A DNA stretch of 64,000 nucleotides from Robbsia betulipollinis (GTDB lineage: Bacteria; Pseudomonadota; Gammaproteobacteria; Burkholderiales; Burkholderiaceae): NCBI RefSeq assembly GCF_026624755.1, contig NZ_JAPMXC010000001.1, positions 620,001 through 684,000 on the forward strand, given 5' to 3'. Of this stretch, positions 19,428 through 28,482 are shown one piece after another; the stretch's first letter is position 1; every line of letters starts with the position of its first letter. A program made the position numbers and the translations under genes. Below the pieces are notes generated by a model. The model was not told where the DNA came from. It saw only the letters and a list, made by a program, of their open reading frames with translations, and made no database searches.

Positions 19428-20204
19428 ATGAAAGTAGCACAACGGCACCAGGCCATACTCGATCTCCTGGAGGGGTGCGACGCCAACGTTGAACGGCTGA
19501 GTGCCGCCTTGTGCGTTTCCGAAGTGACCATACGGCGCGATCTCAACACACTGGCCCGTGAGCGGCGCCTGGTGCGCACCTATGGCGGTGCGGCCGCCCT
19601 GATGGGGGGTTATGAGCCGGAGGTCTCGCTTGAAGGGCGAAAGGCGGCGCAGCAGGAAGAGAAAGCCGCGCTTGCGCTCGCGGCGGTTGCCCACATCAAG
19701 CCGGGCGACAGCATCATGCTTGACGGGGGCACCACTTGCGCCGCCTTTGCTCGCCGGCTGACCGCCATACCGAATCTGCACGTGATCACCGGCAACCTGC
19801 TCGTGGTCGGAACGTTAGCGGCGGCGGAAGGCGTCCGAATCACATTGCTGGGCGGTGAACTGCGCACGACCAGCATGAGCACGCTGGGACCGCTTGCCGT
19901 GCTGGCGCTCGATCGTCTCAGCATCGACACCGCGTTTCTCAGCGCGGACGGCGTGCTCGCATCCCACGGCCTGTGCGAGGCCACCGCCGAACAAGCCTAT
20001 CTCAAAGAGCGCATCATCGAGCGCACATCCGAGGTCATCGTCCTGGCGGATGCAAGCAAGCTGGGGCGGGCCCGGCAGCATCACTGGACACCGTTGACGC
20101 GCAGCTGGCGGCTGATGACGACCGCGCTCTCCAGCGCGGAGCAATTGGCCCCTTTTCGCGCGATGTCCCGCATCAGCGTCGAAGTGGTGCCGATCGCTCC
20201 CTGA
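19428..20204 (+). CDS. DeoR-family transcriptional regulator
   Basis: A 258-residue repressor-type regulator: DeoR helix-turn-helix at residues 5-55 (ERLSAALCVSEVTIRRDLNTL) and a sugar-phosphate sensing domain with LDGGTTCAAFARRL and the conserved DTAFLSADGV. It is the last gene of the kdgT operon, 15 bases after the fused enzyme, and most likely represses it until a phosphorylated intermediate binds. The C-terminal end (after VLADASKLGR) diverges from the usual ...IDxvITD pattern: the expected TD motif is replaced by TRSWRLMTTALSS, so the tail may be altered. Confidence 0.9.
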   Translation: MKVAQRHQAILDLLEGCDANVERLSAALCVSEVTIRRDLNTLARERRLVRTYGGAAALMGGYEPEVSLEGRKAAQQEEKAALALAAVAHIKPGDSIMLDGGTTCAAFARRLTAIPNLHVITGNLLVVGTLAAAEGVRITLLGGELRTTSMSTLGPLAVLALDRLSIDTAFLSADGVLASHGLCEATAEQAYLKERIIERTSEVIVLADASKLGRARQHHWTPLTRSWRLMTTALSSAEQLAPFRAMSRISVEVVPIAP

Positions 20205-21419
20205 GCACGAGTACGGTTCGCGCCGGCGCATGGTGATGGGGATTCGGATGCGCAGCAGGTCGGCGTTGAGGCCGTGGGCCGATGTCAACCCGGCCATGGA
20301 CGTGTCGGGCCGCAGTGCCGGCCCGGCGAGCCGCTGCTTGAACTCAGCGCCATCGTGCACGGACCGCTTACGAATGCGCTGCCCCGCACCTTGGACAAGC
20401 GTTTTATTCCTGGTCCTCCGCTGGCAAACCAAGCAGTCCACGCATCGACGCATCAATTGCAGCGGTATTTCTGCCATCGCTCGCGGAGCGGATATTCAGA
20501 CCCATCGCCCGGGCGACGCCGCTGGCCTGGACTTCATGTCTGAGCGCCTCGCGCGATCCAGGCGGCTGATTCGCACGTGCCAGCTTTGCAACACATGCTG
20601 TATACGCATGTACAAAGAACCGGTGGACCGATACCGCGCGTACAAGTCGATACCGGTCCGCTGAATATCGGGAATCACATTGCCGCGCAAATGGGTGAAG
20701 GCAGCCCGCGTCTGCGAAAGCGTTTCCTGCCCGACTTGCAAATCCCGTCATTCCCTGCCATCGATGGTGCGGTTCAACGCCGTGCGCGCGCGCAGGTAGC
20801 CAGCAAGCTGAAACCGGGAGGCCTCCAGGATTTTTACCGAATGTGCCGGGCGTCTGACTCGCCCTGGCGCGCCGTCACCTGTCGGTGAACCAGCAGGCCG
20901 GACGTCGGCGATGCCGGAAACAAGCGAAGACGTCCGACGCTGCGGCAAACCCGTCAAAAGGCCGTTCGGGCTTCGCTGACGGGGTGGGTTTGCTGCCCTG
21001 AGCGGTGCGTCCGGGTCAGGATGCAGAAGCGCGTCGGGAACAACGGTTTTTGAGGAACGGGTAACGGGCGGCGCCATGACGCTCCTCCATCGAAATGCAT
21101 CGATTCCGCCATGAACGGCATGCGGTTTCCACGAGTTGCGGAAGGCGCGCCGGATGCGCCCCGCATCGCGCGCCACGTGTTTCGGACTGAGTAAACCACA
21201 TCCCGGCATTGAGCCGCGCCGCGCGAACGCATATCGCGAAAGGCGAAACAAACGTGAAGCGGTCTCAATTGAATCGCACTGGATTTTTCATATGTCGCGT
21301 TCCATGTTCGGTTCAGCCGATGCCCCGCCGAGATCCACGAGCCGCAACCACGCCGATACCGACGGCTTTACAACGGCCCCCAGCCATCCCACAATAACCG
21401 CAGCGCATCGGAGGGCGTC
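20205..21419. other. 1.2 kb stretch without a recognisable gene
   Basis: Several short open frames exist on both strands, none with a ribosome site, family resemblance or sustained codon bias that I could accept. The longest candidates (20748-21251 minus, 20230-20664 plus) are arginine-rich and look like GC-driven chance frames. The interval may hold decayed genes or the regulatory region of the SDR gene at 21420, which is preceded by GGAGGGCGTC. Confidence 0.5.
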
Positions 21420-22211
21420 ATGAATTCAAAGAAGATCGCGCTCGTCACGGGCGCGTCGGGCGGGCTGGGAAGCGCTTTCGCCGAGGACCTGGCCCGGCGG
21501 GGCTACGCTCTGGTTTTAACGGCACGCAAAGCGGACGCCATGGCGGCGCTGGCCGAACGGATCCGCGCCAGCCAGGGCGTCGAAGTTGTCGTGCAACCTG
21601 CCGACCTGTCCCAAGCCGAAGGCGTGAAGGAACTGACCGCGGCCCTCGATGCCAGCGGACTCTCGCCCACGGTCGTCGTGAACAACGCGGGCTTCGGTCT
21701 CCACGCGCGTTTCGCGGAACAGGACGCCGACCGCGTGGCATCGATGCTGCGACTGAACATCCTCGCGCTGACCGAACTGACCCGCTTCTACGGGCAGCGC
21801 ATGATGGCGGCGGAGGGCGGGCATATCCTGCTGGTGGCCAGCGTCGTCGCGCATATGCCCGCGCCGCTGCTGGCCGCCTATGGGGCATCGAAGGCCTATG
21901 TCCTGTCGTTGGGTGAAGCGCTCCATGTGGAGCTTGCGCCGAAAGTCGGCGTGACGGTCCTGTCGCCGGGTTATATGGAAACCGGCTTCGACGCGGCCTC
22001 GGGGTTCCAGCCGACGCCGGCGACGCGGCGTACGGCCCTCCTCCCAGCGAAGGTGGCCGTGATCGGGCTGGACGCCTTGTTCAAAGGCCAGCCTGCCGTG
22101 ATCGCAGGCAACGCGAACAAGCTCATCGCGACCATCGGCAAACTTCTTCCACGCACGCTGGTGGCGCGGCGGTTTTATAAGGCCACCGCCGGGCGGTATC
22201 GCGGGCATTGA
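21420..22211 (+). CDS. Short-chain dehydrogenase/reductase (DltE-like)
   Basis: Classical SDR of 263 residues: the Rossmann motif TGASGGLGSAFA at residues 10-21, NNAGFG near residue 89, the catalytic Ser in LLVASVVAH and YGASK carrying the Tyr-Lys pair. Good ribosome site GGAGGG ahead of the ATG. The C-terminal extension (RTLVARRFYKAT) is typical of the 260-residue DltE/YqjQ group. No neighbour fixes the substrate; the next gene is convergent. Confidence 0.88.
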   Translation: MNSKKIALVTGASGGLGSAFAEDLARRGYALVLTARKADAMAALAERIRASQGVEVVVQPADLSQAEGVKELTAALDASGLSPTVVVNNAGFGLHARFAEQDADRVASMLRLNILALTELTRFYGQRMMAAEGGHILLVASVVAHMPAPLLAAYGASKAYVLSLGEALHVELAPKVGVTVLSPGYMETGFDAASGFQPTPATRRTALLPAKVAVIGLDALFKGQPAVIAGNANKLIATIGKLLPRTLVARRFYKATAGRYRGH

Positions 22212-22241
22212 AGCGCGTCCGGCCGTTCCGTATCGCAGGCC

Positions 22242-23129
22242 CTAAACGTAACGCGCCTCGTCGAGGTCGGCGATCAACGTCGGTCCGGCAGGCCGCCACC
22301 CCAAGCGGGCCTGCGTCAGCGCGCTGGAGGCCGGCATATCCATTCCGACGAACATCGACAGCCATCCGAAGTGCGCCGCCGCGTCCTGCGGCGCCACCGA
22401 TACGGCCGGCACGTTCAGACCCCGGCCGATCGACTCGGCGATGTCGCGGCTGCTCACGCCCTCCTCGCCCACCGCGTGATAGCGCGCTCCGCGTTCCCCC
22501 TTTTCCACCGCCAGCCGGTAAAGGCGCACCGCGTCGAGCAGATGGCCCGCGGACCAGCGGTTGTGGCCTTCGCCCACATAGGCCGACACCCCTTTGTCGC
22601 GGGCCAGCGCGATGAGAGGCGTGATGAGGCCTTGCTTGAACGGGTTGTGAACCTGGGGCAATCGCACCACCGAGACGTTGATGCCCGCGGCCAGCAGCGC
22701 GTTTCCCGCCTGCTCGGAGGCACTGCGCGGATGAGGGTGATCGCCGTGGAAGACATCCTCGGTCGCCAACCCACCGGACCCGCCGGCACCCATTCCGGTC
22801 CCGGATGTGATCAGCAAGGGACGGTCGGACCCGGCAAGCGCGACACCGAGCGCCGCGATGGCGCGTCGGTCCTTCTCGCAGTTCTCCGCGAATTTCGAAA
22901 AGTCGTGGTCGAAGGCGGTGTGGATGACGCCATCCGCCTTCGCCGCGCCACGGGTCAGACTTTCGGGATCCTCGAGGGTGCCGCGATGCACCTCGGCGCC
23001 CGCGTCGGTCAGGGCGCGCGCGCCGGCGTCCGAGCGTGCCATGCCGATCACCTGGTGACCCGCGCCCAGGAGTTCGGGAACGAGCGCGGAACCGATAAAG
23101 CCCGTCGCACCGGTAAGAAACAGTCGCAT
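22242..23129 (-). CDS. NAD(P)-binding epimerase-like SDR
   Basis: Extended/atypical SDR protein of 295 residues with the N-terminal TGATGFIGSALVPELLGAGHQV and a ligand part typical of NAD-dependent epimerase/NmrA-like proteins annotated only generically. The YxxxK pair is replaced (SASEQAGNALL), as is frequent in this subgroup. Divergently transcribed from an MmyB-like regulator whose start is 98 bases away. This head-to-head pairing of regulator and SDR reductase is common in soil bacteria and suggests that the regulator controls it. Confidence 0.85.
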   Translation of the reverse strand: MRLFLTGATGFIGSALVPELLGAGHQVIGMARSDAGARALTDAGAEVHRGTLEDPESLTRGAAKADGVIHTAFDHDFSKFAENCEKDRRAIAALGVALAGSDRPLLITSGTGMGAGGSGGLATEDVFHGDHPHPRSASEQAGNALLAAGINVSVVRLPQVHNPFKQGLITPLIALARDKGVSAYVGEGHNRWSAGHLLDAVRLYRLAVEKGERGARYHAVGEEGVSSRDIAESIGRGLNVPAVSVAPQDAAAHFGWLSMFVGMDMPASSALTQARLGWRPAGPTLIADLDEARYV

Positions 23130-23227
23130 GGTGAACCTCCTTGGTCGTCGATCGCTCGACTATCGGGCCGTTTTTCATTCCGGTAAAGTAGTGACATCAT
23201 CATAGTAAGATGACCAACAGGATGCGC

Positions 23228-24085
23228 ATGTCGAACGAGATGGTCGGTTCCCTCGGTACTTTCCTGAAAAGCCGTCGCACCGGGCTCGATCCCGCGACCT
23301 TCGGTCTGAGCGGACGCCGAAGAACGCCGGGACTGCGCCGGGAAGAGGTCGCGCAGCGCGCCAGCATCAGCCCGACCTGGTACACCTGGCTGGAGCAGGG
23401 GCGCGGCGGCGCGCCGTCGGCGGCGGTTCTGAACCGGATCGCCGGCGCGTTGATGCTGACCGAGTCCGAGCGCGAGCACCTGTTCCTACTGGGCCTCGGG
23501 CGGCCGCCCGACGTTCGCCGCAAACCGGTCGATGGCGTCAATCCGCGCCTCCAGCGTCTGCTCGATTCGCTGCGCACGAGTCCGGCGATCATCAAGACCG
23601 CGACCTGGGATGTGGTCGCCTGGAACCGGGCGGCCACCGTCGTGCTGACCGACTACGGCACGCTGCCCGCGGATCGGCGCAATGTTTTGCGTTTTCTGTT
23701 CTGCCACCCCGAGGTTCGCGCGCGGCAGCACGATTGGGAAGCGGTGGCGCGTTTCGTCGTGGGCACTTTCCGGGCCGATGCGGCACGCGCGGGCCTGAGT
23801 TCCGAGGCCGGCAACCTGGTGAGCGAACTTTGTTCCGCCAGCCCGGAGTTCGCGGCATTGTGGCAAGACAACGAGGTACTGCGTCCGGCCGACGGGGACG
23901 GCGTGAAGCGGCTGCGCCACCCCGAACTGGGTGCCATCGATCTGGAGTATTCGGCATTCGCCGTCGACGGTCGGCCGGATCTGGGTTTGATCGTCTATAC
24001 GCCGCTGGACCCGGCGATCGCCGAACGAATCGGTGCGCTTGCCGAGCGTGCGCGACCCGCTCCGGCGCGGGCCCCGCTACCGTAG
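23228..24085 (+). CDS. XRE-family regulator with MmyB-like ligand-binding domain
   Basis: A 285-residue transcription factor. The helix-turn-helix (about residues 10-75) contains GRRRTPGLRREEVAQRASISPTWYT, here split as TPGLRREEVAQRASIS and TWYTWLEQGR. The C-terminal MmyB domain shows LLDSLRTSPAIIKTATWDVVAWN and RARQHDWEAVARFVV. Such proteins commonly repress or activate an adjacent divergent oxidoreductase. The start at 23228 is preferred because the family starts about ten residues before the HTH; 23210 is possible. The last nine bases overlap the end of the convergent arsC-like gene. Confidence 0.88.
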   Translation: MSNEMVGSLGTFLKSRRTGLDPATFGLSGRRRTPGLRREEVAQRASISPTWYTWLEQGRGGAPSAAVLNRIAGALMLTESEREHLFLLGLGRPPDVRRKPVDGVNPRLQRLLDSLRTSPAIIKTATWDVVAWNRAATVVLTDYGTLPADRRNVLRFLFCHPEVRARQHDWEAVARFVVGTFRADAARAGLSSEAGNLVSELCSASPEFAALWQDNEVLRPADGDGVKRLRHPELGAIDLEYSAFAVDGRPDLGLIVYTPLDPAIAERIGALAERARPAPARAPLP

Positions 24086-24433
24086 CGGCAGGATCTCGTG
24101 CACGATCGCGGGTGGCCGGCACAGGCGCACGCCCAATGGCGTGACGACGAATGGCCGGTTGATGAGGATCGGATCGCGCAGCATCGCGTCGAGCAAGGCG
24201 GCATCCTCCAGCGCGGGATCGTCCAGGCCGCCTGCCATGTAGCGCGGCTCCTTTTGCCGGATCGCGTCGCGCACCGACAGCCCCGCCCTGGCGATCATAT
24301 CGGCGAGCACGGCACGTGACGGCGGGGTTTCAAGATACTCGACCACGCGAGGCGAGATTCCCGCACCGAGGAGCAGGGCCAGCGTGTCGCGCGAGTTGCC
24401 GCAGTTCGGATTGTGATAGATCGTCACTTCCAT
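24077..24433 (-). CDS. arsC: ArsC-family arsenate reductase (glutaredoxin-dependent type)
   Basis: 118-residue thioredoxin-fold protein of the ArsC/Spx superfamily. The N-terminal YHNPNCGNSRDTL holds the catalytic Cys11 in a CxxxR context, and ILINRPFVVTPLGVRLCRPP carries the conserved arginine region of plasmid R773-type ArsC. It would reduce arsenate to arsenite using glutathione and glutaredoxin. No arsenite pump, ArsR or other ars gene is near, so it is an orphan copy, and a role outside arsenic resistance cannot be excluded. Confidence 0.88.
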   Translation of the reverse strand: MEVTIYHNPNCGNSRDTLALLLGAGISPRVVEYLETPPSRAVLADMIARAGLSVRDAIRQKEPRYMAGGLDDPALEDAALLDAMLRDPILINRPFVVTPLGVRLCRPPAIVHEILPLR

Positions 24434-24633
24434 GAATGTCCTCGTAAAGCGCGGCGATCCGCGAAAAAGCGATCGAATGATTCATTGCGACGCATCGCGC
24501 AGGATCGGGAAATACTCGGTAATAACACCGTTGTTCAGTGAATTGCATCGATATTGCATTGATCATAATGCCACCATTCGAGATTCGCTCATGCCTGAAC
24601 TGTGCATGACGGTGTCTCACCGGTAGGACGAAC

Positions 24634-25080
24634 ATGACCAGGAATCGATACATGTTGAACCACGATGGATTGCATTCGACGGCGGAACGCCGAGGCGCTG
24701 GCCGGTCCGTCCCCTCCTACACGGGTGAGACGAACGAACCTCATATCCGCGTCGTGGAAGCGCGCTTTCTGCGCGCGTGGCGTCAGTCCGTCACGATCGT
24801 CGGCGCCCGGTATTTCGGTAGCGGCAGGATCGCCGATCTGGCGAAGGCATCCAGCAAATGGGACCTCGTGCCGCGCCTGGCGACCATCCGTCACGGGGTC
24901 GGCACGCTGGAACGCACCGAGCAGATGTTTCTGTCGGCGCTGCTCTCGCTGTACAACCCGCACGAGGCGGTGCGGCTGCGCAAGCAGTGCGGCCTGTCGG
25001 ATTTTCTCGATCTGAATCTTCTGGACCCGGTGCGGCGCGAACTGCTGTCGGAACTGCTGCTGAACAGCACGGGATGGTGA
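24634..25080 (+). CDS. Hypothetical protein
   Basis: 148 residues, not recognised. The ATG at 24634 has AGGAC five bases before it. The N-terminal 35 residues are polar and probably disordered; residues about 38-145 look helical and amphipathic (VEARFLRAWRQSVTIVGARYF and EAVRLRKQCGLSDFLDLNLL segments). No signal peptide or membrane segment. The next gene starts two bases after its stop, so the two form an operon of unknown function. Confidence 0.6.
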   Translation: MTRNRYMLNHDGLHSTAERRGAGRSVPSYTGETNEPHIRVVEARFLRAWRQSVTIVGARYFGSGRIADLAKASSKWDLVPRLATIRHGVGTLERTEQMFLSALLSLYNPHEAVRLRKQCGLSDFLDLNLLDPVRRELLSELLLNSTGW

Positions 25081-25082
25081 GC

Positions 25083-25364
25083 ATGTCGATCGATGCGATG
25101 GCGATGAAAATGAGCCGGCATGTGGAGCAGGCCAACCGGGCGCTCGACGCGCTCCATGGTGAACTGAGTCTCGTCAGCTTCGGCGGCGACGCGCGCAGCG
25201 TCGAACACGCGAACCGCTGGATCGCGCGGATCATCGATTCGGGCGTGGATCGCCATCCCGGCAATCCCGTGATCCGGCATATCGCCGAGGACCTGAAGCG
25301 CGACTACCTGCGAAAAATCACCGCCTGGTCGGCCATGCTGCGGCGGCGGCCGGACGCCGATTGA
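25083..25364 (+). CDS. Small hypothetical protein
   Basis: 93 residues, mostly alpha-helical by composition (MSRHVEQANRALDALHGEL), no cysteine pair, no export signal. Starts possible at 25074 (overlapping the previous stop) or 25083; the latter avoids the overlap. Ends with a basic helix AWSAMLRRRPD. Paired with the preceding unknown gene. Codon usage (G/C at third position) matches the genome, so I take it as a real gene. Confidence 0.55.
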   Translation: MSIDAMAMKMSRHVEQANRALDALHGELSLVSFGGDARSVEHANRWIARIIDSGVDRHPGNPVIRHIAEDLKRDYLRKITAWSAMLRRRPDAD

Positions 25365-25531
25365 GCGCCGATTGAGCGCCCGCTGCGCGTTGCATGCGCG
25401 TTCCGGGCACCCTGCAGGGGCCTGGAGAAACGATCCCGACGCCGCGTTATCTCGAATTATCCGATGCATAGCACGATTGCTTGTTTGCGCCGGTACCCTG
25501 GCATTCCTAGAATGGCCTTTGGCCTCTCTGG

Positions 25532-26461
25532 ATGTCTTTCATGCAATCGTCTCCCGCAGTTGCCCCCGCCGCTGGCGTGCGTCCCGCCGGGGACCGCCAT
25601 CTTCGCGCCCCCACACTCGATATTCGACCGCTGGACGGCGCGCTTGGCGCCGAGGTGTTCGGCTTGCGTCTCGATCGGGATCTGCATGCGGACGATTTCG
25701 CGCGGCTGCACCGCGCGCATCTCGATCACCATCTGTTGATCTTCCGGGATCTGGACATCACCCCCGAGCAGCAGATCGCATTCAGCCGGCGCTTCGGCCC
25801 GTTGCAGATCCATGTACTGCACCAGTTCCATCTCGCCGGTCATCCCGAAATTCTGATCGTGTCGAATATCGTGGAGAACGGCGCGCCCATCGGGCTGGGC
25901 GATGCGGGCCACTTCTGGCATTCGGACCTGTCGTACAAGGAAAACCCCAGCCTGGGATCGATGCTGTATGCGCGGGAGCTGCCGGCCGACGGCGGCGACA
26001 CGCTCTTCGCGAACCAGCATCTGGCATGGGATACGCTGCCCGCGGACCTGCGCAAGGCAATAGAAGGCCGGCGCGCGGAGCATACCTATCTGGCGCGCTA
26101 CGCCGAGTTGCAGGCGCGCAGCCCGTGGCGCCCGAACCTGAGCGAGGCGCAGCGGGCACAGGTGCTGCCCGTCGAACATCCGATCGTGCGCGTGCACCCC
26201 GAGAACGGCCGCCGCGCCCTGTTCGTCAGCGAGCATTTCACGACCCGTATCGTCGGCCTGCCCGAGGACGAAAGCCGTGCGATCCTCGATGCGCTGTTCG
26301 CGCACAGCGTGCAGCCGGCGTTCCAGTACCGCCATGTCTGGCGGGCAGGCGACATGGTTTTCTGGGACAACCGCTCGCTGCAGCATCTCGCGGCCGGCTG
26401 CCCGGAATCGCAGCGGCGGCGTCTGCACCGCACGACGATCGAGGGCGACGCGCCTTTTTGA
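25532..26461 (+). CDS. TauD/TfdA-family 2-oxoglutarate-dependent dioxygenase
   Basis: Non-haem iron dioxygenase of 309 residues. The iron-binding pair His130 and Asp132 sits in GHFWHSDLSYKENPS, the distal histidine is expected in SLQHLAAGCP, and the 2-oxoglutarate-binding arginine in RRRLHRTTIEGD. The family oxidises taurine, other sulfonates, 2,4-D-like ethers or similar acids with release of succinate and CO2. The N-terminal 25 residues are a variable Ala/Pro-rich extension. Its stop abuts the stop of the convergent DUF3293 gene, so the two share the palindrome TGATCA with no spacer. Confidence 0.88.
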   Translation: MSFMQSSPAVAPAAGVRPAGDRHLRAPTLDIRPLDGALGAEVFGLRLDRDLHADDFARLHRAHLDHHLLIFRDLDITPEQQIAFSRRFGPLQIHVLHQFHLAGHPEILIVSNIVENGAPIGLGDAGHFWHSDLSYKENPSLGSMLYARELPADGGDTLFANQHLAWDTLPADLRKAIEGRRAEHTYLARYAELQARSPWRPNLSEAQRAQVLPVEHPIVRVHPENGRRALFVSEHFTTRIVGLPEDESRAILDALFAHSVQPAFQYRHVWRAGDMVFWDNRSLQHLAAGCPESQRRRLHRTTIEGDAPF

Positions 26462-26890
26462 TCACCGCAACAGCAGCAGTCGCGGCACCGCATCCGCGGC
26501 GCACCAGATCAACGCATTCTGTTCATACCGCAGACCCAGGTGGATCGCGGTGTCGCGGTCCGGTCCGAGGATCAGGAAGCTGGGCTCCCCGGGCCAGTCG
26601 CTCGTCGGATGCTGACCGATCCCGTCGATCGCGGGGAACCGCATCCGGCGCAATGTGTCCGCGAGGAGCGTCTGCCGTCGCCGGTTGCATTCGGAATCCT
26701 GGATGCGGCCCAGGGGGTTGCACGCCGTGAGGAAGACGCTCGACGCGACGCCATAGGCTGCATGCAGACCGCGCAGCGCCGCGCTCGCGCAATCGACGCG
26801 CAGCACCAGCGGCGGTACGGACGCGACGCGGTAGTCGCTTTCACGGTAGGCCTGCACGGTGTCCGCCGGTATCCGCGAAGAAGACGGCAT
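26462..26890 (-). CDS. DUF3293 domain protein
   Basis: 142 residues matching the DUF3293 pattern: the YRESDYRV start, FLTACNPLGR in the middle, WPGEPSFLILG and a C-terminal QNALIWCAADAVPRLLLLR. Function unknown for the family. The ATG at 26890 lies 14 bases after the stop of the flavoprotein gene, so it is probably the last gene of the MHS transporter - AhpD-like - flavoprotein operon. Confidence 0.75.
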   Translation of the reverse strand: MPSSSRIPADTVQAYRESDYRVASVPPLVLRVDCASAALRGLHAAYGVASSVFLTACNPLGRIQDSECNRRRQTLLADTLRRMRFPAIDGIGQHPTSDWPGEPSFLILGPDRDTAIHLGLRYEQNALIWCAADAVPRLLLLR

Positions 26891-26904
26891 GGGCGGCCCG
26901 TCGC

Positions 26905-28482
26905 TCACACCCCGGCGCCGGCAACCGGCATGTCGGTATCGCGATCGATGGCCGCATCGGGCGCATCCGCATCCGTCCATTCGTCGCCGAAGAGTTCCGG
27001 TTTCGCGAAAGCCTGCAACGCCGCGTAGTGGTGCTCGCGGTCATCACGAAACAGGCTCGCGATGATGCCCTGGGCCATGCGCTGCGCCCCGATGCTGACC
27101 GCGGGAATGTCGCCGGAAAGCTTGCCCTGGCTCGCCAGCGCGGAATAGTTGAACAGGTGGATGCCTTCCAGGCCCGGGCAGCTTCCCGGCACCTTTTCCA
27201 GACATTCGAACGCCGGGCCAAGGTAAGGCGACCGCGCCAGTTCGCCGTTCTCTCCCTCCCGCGATGCGTCGAAGACGTCTTCCCAAAGCCGGATCGCGTC
27301 CACCACCGGGGCGAGTTCGCCGCGCGCGCGCAAGTCGGTCCGGAAGCCCGTCCCGAAAATCAGGAAATCGACCGGGTATTCGCCGCGTGGCGTCCTGACC
27401 AGTAGGTGCGATGCCTCATCGACGATGGTTTCGACCGGACTGCCGAGATGGAAATAGGCGTTCGCGTGACGCGAGACCCGCAAGGTGCTGCCGCGCGGCG
27501 GCGGCGTCTGCGACGACATCGCGTAGTGATTGATGCGCCATTTCCAGTCGTCGGACAGCAAGGCGAAACCGTGCGCGAAACCGGGACTGGAGACGCCGGT
27601 GAGTTTGTTGATGCGCGGCAGATCGCGACGCCGCACGAACAGGTCGACGCGCGCGGCGCCGGCCTCGAGCGCGGCGGCGGCATTGTCCATCGCCGAAGCG
27701 CCCGCGCCCACCACCGCGACGCGACGCCCCGCGAGGGCGGCGAAATCGATGTCGTCGGCCGAGTGCGCCCAGCGCGTGCGCGTCAACTGCCGCGCGATCG
27801 CCGGCACCTGCGGCTGTCCGCCGCCGTCGCGGCCGGTGGCGAGCACCACGTGCCGCGCCCAGGCGCGTTGCTCCGCGCCACGCGCATCCGCCAGCGTCAC
27901 TTCGAGCAGGCCGTCCAGCGGCCGGACACGCACCACCCGTATCTCGTTTTCCACCGCCAGGCCCAGCGCGCGACGGTACCAGATCAGATAGTCCATCCAT
28001 TGCGTACGCGGGATCTTGTCGAGCGCGGCCCAGGCGTCCGCGCCGAACTGCGATTCGAACCACGCGCGAAAGGTCAGCGCGGGCAGGCCCAGCGCAGGTC
28101 CCGTCAGTTCCTTCGGCGAGCGCAGGGTTTCCATGCGGGCGAAGGTCACCCAGGGGCCCTCCGTCCCCGCCGGTGCCCGGTCGACGATGCGCAGATTGTC
28201 GATGCCCAGCAATTTCAATGCCCCGGCGGCCGCGAGCCCGCACATGCCGGCGCCGACGATCAGCACGTCGCTGACCGCCTCGCCCCGGTGCGTGCGGCGC
28301 GGCGACCACGCCGGCGCGGGCAGCGCCAGCCACTTCAGATCCTGCGCGAGGCGCGCTTCGAGCGCCGCCAGCGAAGCCGGCGGCGGCGCGGACGCGGGCG
28401 ATGTCGCGAACGCTGCCGGCGAAGGTGTCACAGGTGGCGTCAAAGCCGCTGCCGGCGAAGGTGTCAGCCCCTCATCAGTCAT
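26905..28482 (-). CDS. FAD/NAD(P)-dependent monooxygenase-like flavoprotein
   Basis: 525-residue protein with two nucleotide-binding motifs: FAD site VLIVGAGMCGLAAAGAL near residue 73 and NADPH site VAVVGAGASAMDNAA near residue 265. It resembles the flavin monooxygenase/lysine-ornithine hydroxylase fold but lacks a clear FxGxxxHxxxY Baeyer-Villiger fingerprint. The C-terminal DFLIFGTGFRTDL is the usual ATG-type motif. The start at 28482 overlaps the end of the AhpD-like gene by eight bases, so translation is coupled. The first 50 residues are low-complexity (repeated TPSPAA) and encoded by a 36-bp duplication. Confidence 0.82.
   Translation of the reverse strand: MTDEGLTPSPAAALTPPVTPSPAAFATSPASAPPPASLAALEARLAQDLKWLALPAPAWSPRRTHRGEAVSDVLIVGAGMCGLAAAGALKLLGIDNLRIVDRAPAGTEGPWVTFARMETLRSPKELTGPALGLPALTFRAWFESQFGADAWAALDKIPRTQWMDYLIWYRRALGLAVENEIRVVRVRPLDGLLEVTLADARGAEQRAWARHVVLATGRDGGGQPQVPAIARQLTRTRWAHSADDIDFAALAGRRVAVVGAGASAMDNAAAALEAGAARVDLFVRRRDLPRINKLTGVSSPGFAHGFALLSDDWKWRINHYAMSSQTPPPRGSTLRVSRHANAYFHLGSPVETIVDEASHLLVRTPRGEYPVDFLIFGTGFRTDLRARGELAPVVDAIRLWEDVFDASREGENGELARSPYLGPAFECLEKVPGSCPGLEGIHLFNYSALASQGKLSGDIPAVSIGAQRMAQGIIASLFRDDREHHYAALQAFAKPELFGDEWTDADAPDAAIDRDTDMPVAGAGV
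28411..28466. repeat. 20-bp direct repeat, period 36, in the flavoprotein N-terminus
   Basis: CGCTGCCGGCGAAGGTGTCA occurs at 28411-28430 and again at 28447-28466. The 36-bp period keeps the frame and duplicates a Thr-Pro-Ser-Pro-Ala-Ala segment of the disordered N-terminus. Confidence 0.8.

Noticed and set aside
20748-21251. Minus-strand frame of 167 codons in the gene-poor stretch
   Set aside because: Arginine-rich, no ribosome site, no recognisable motif, overlapped by other equally poor frames.
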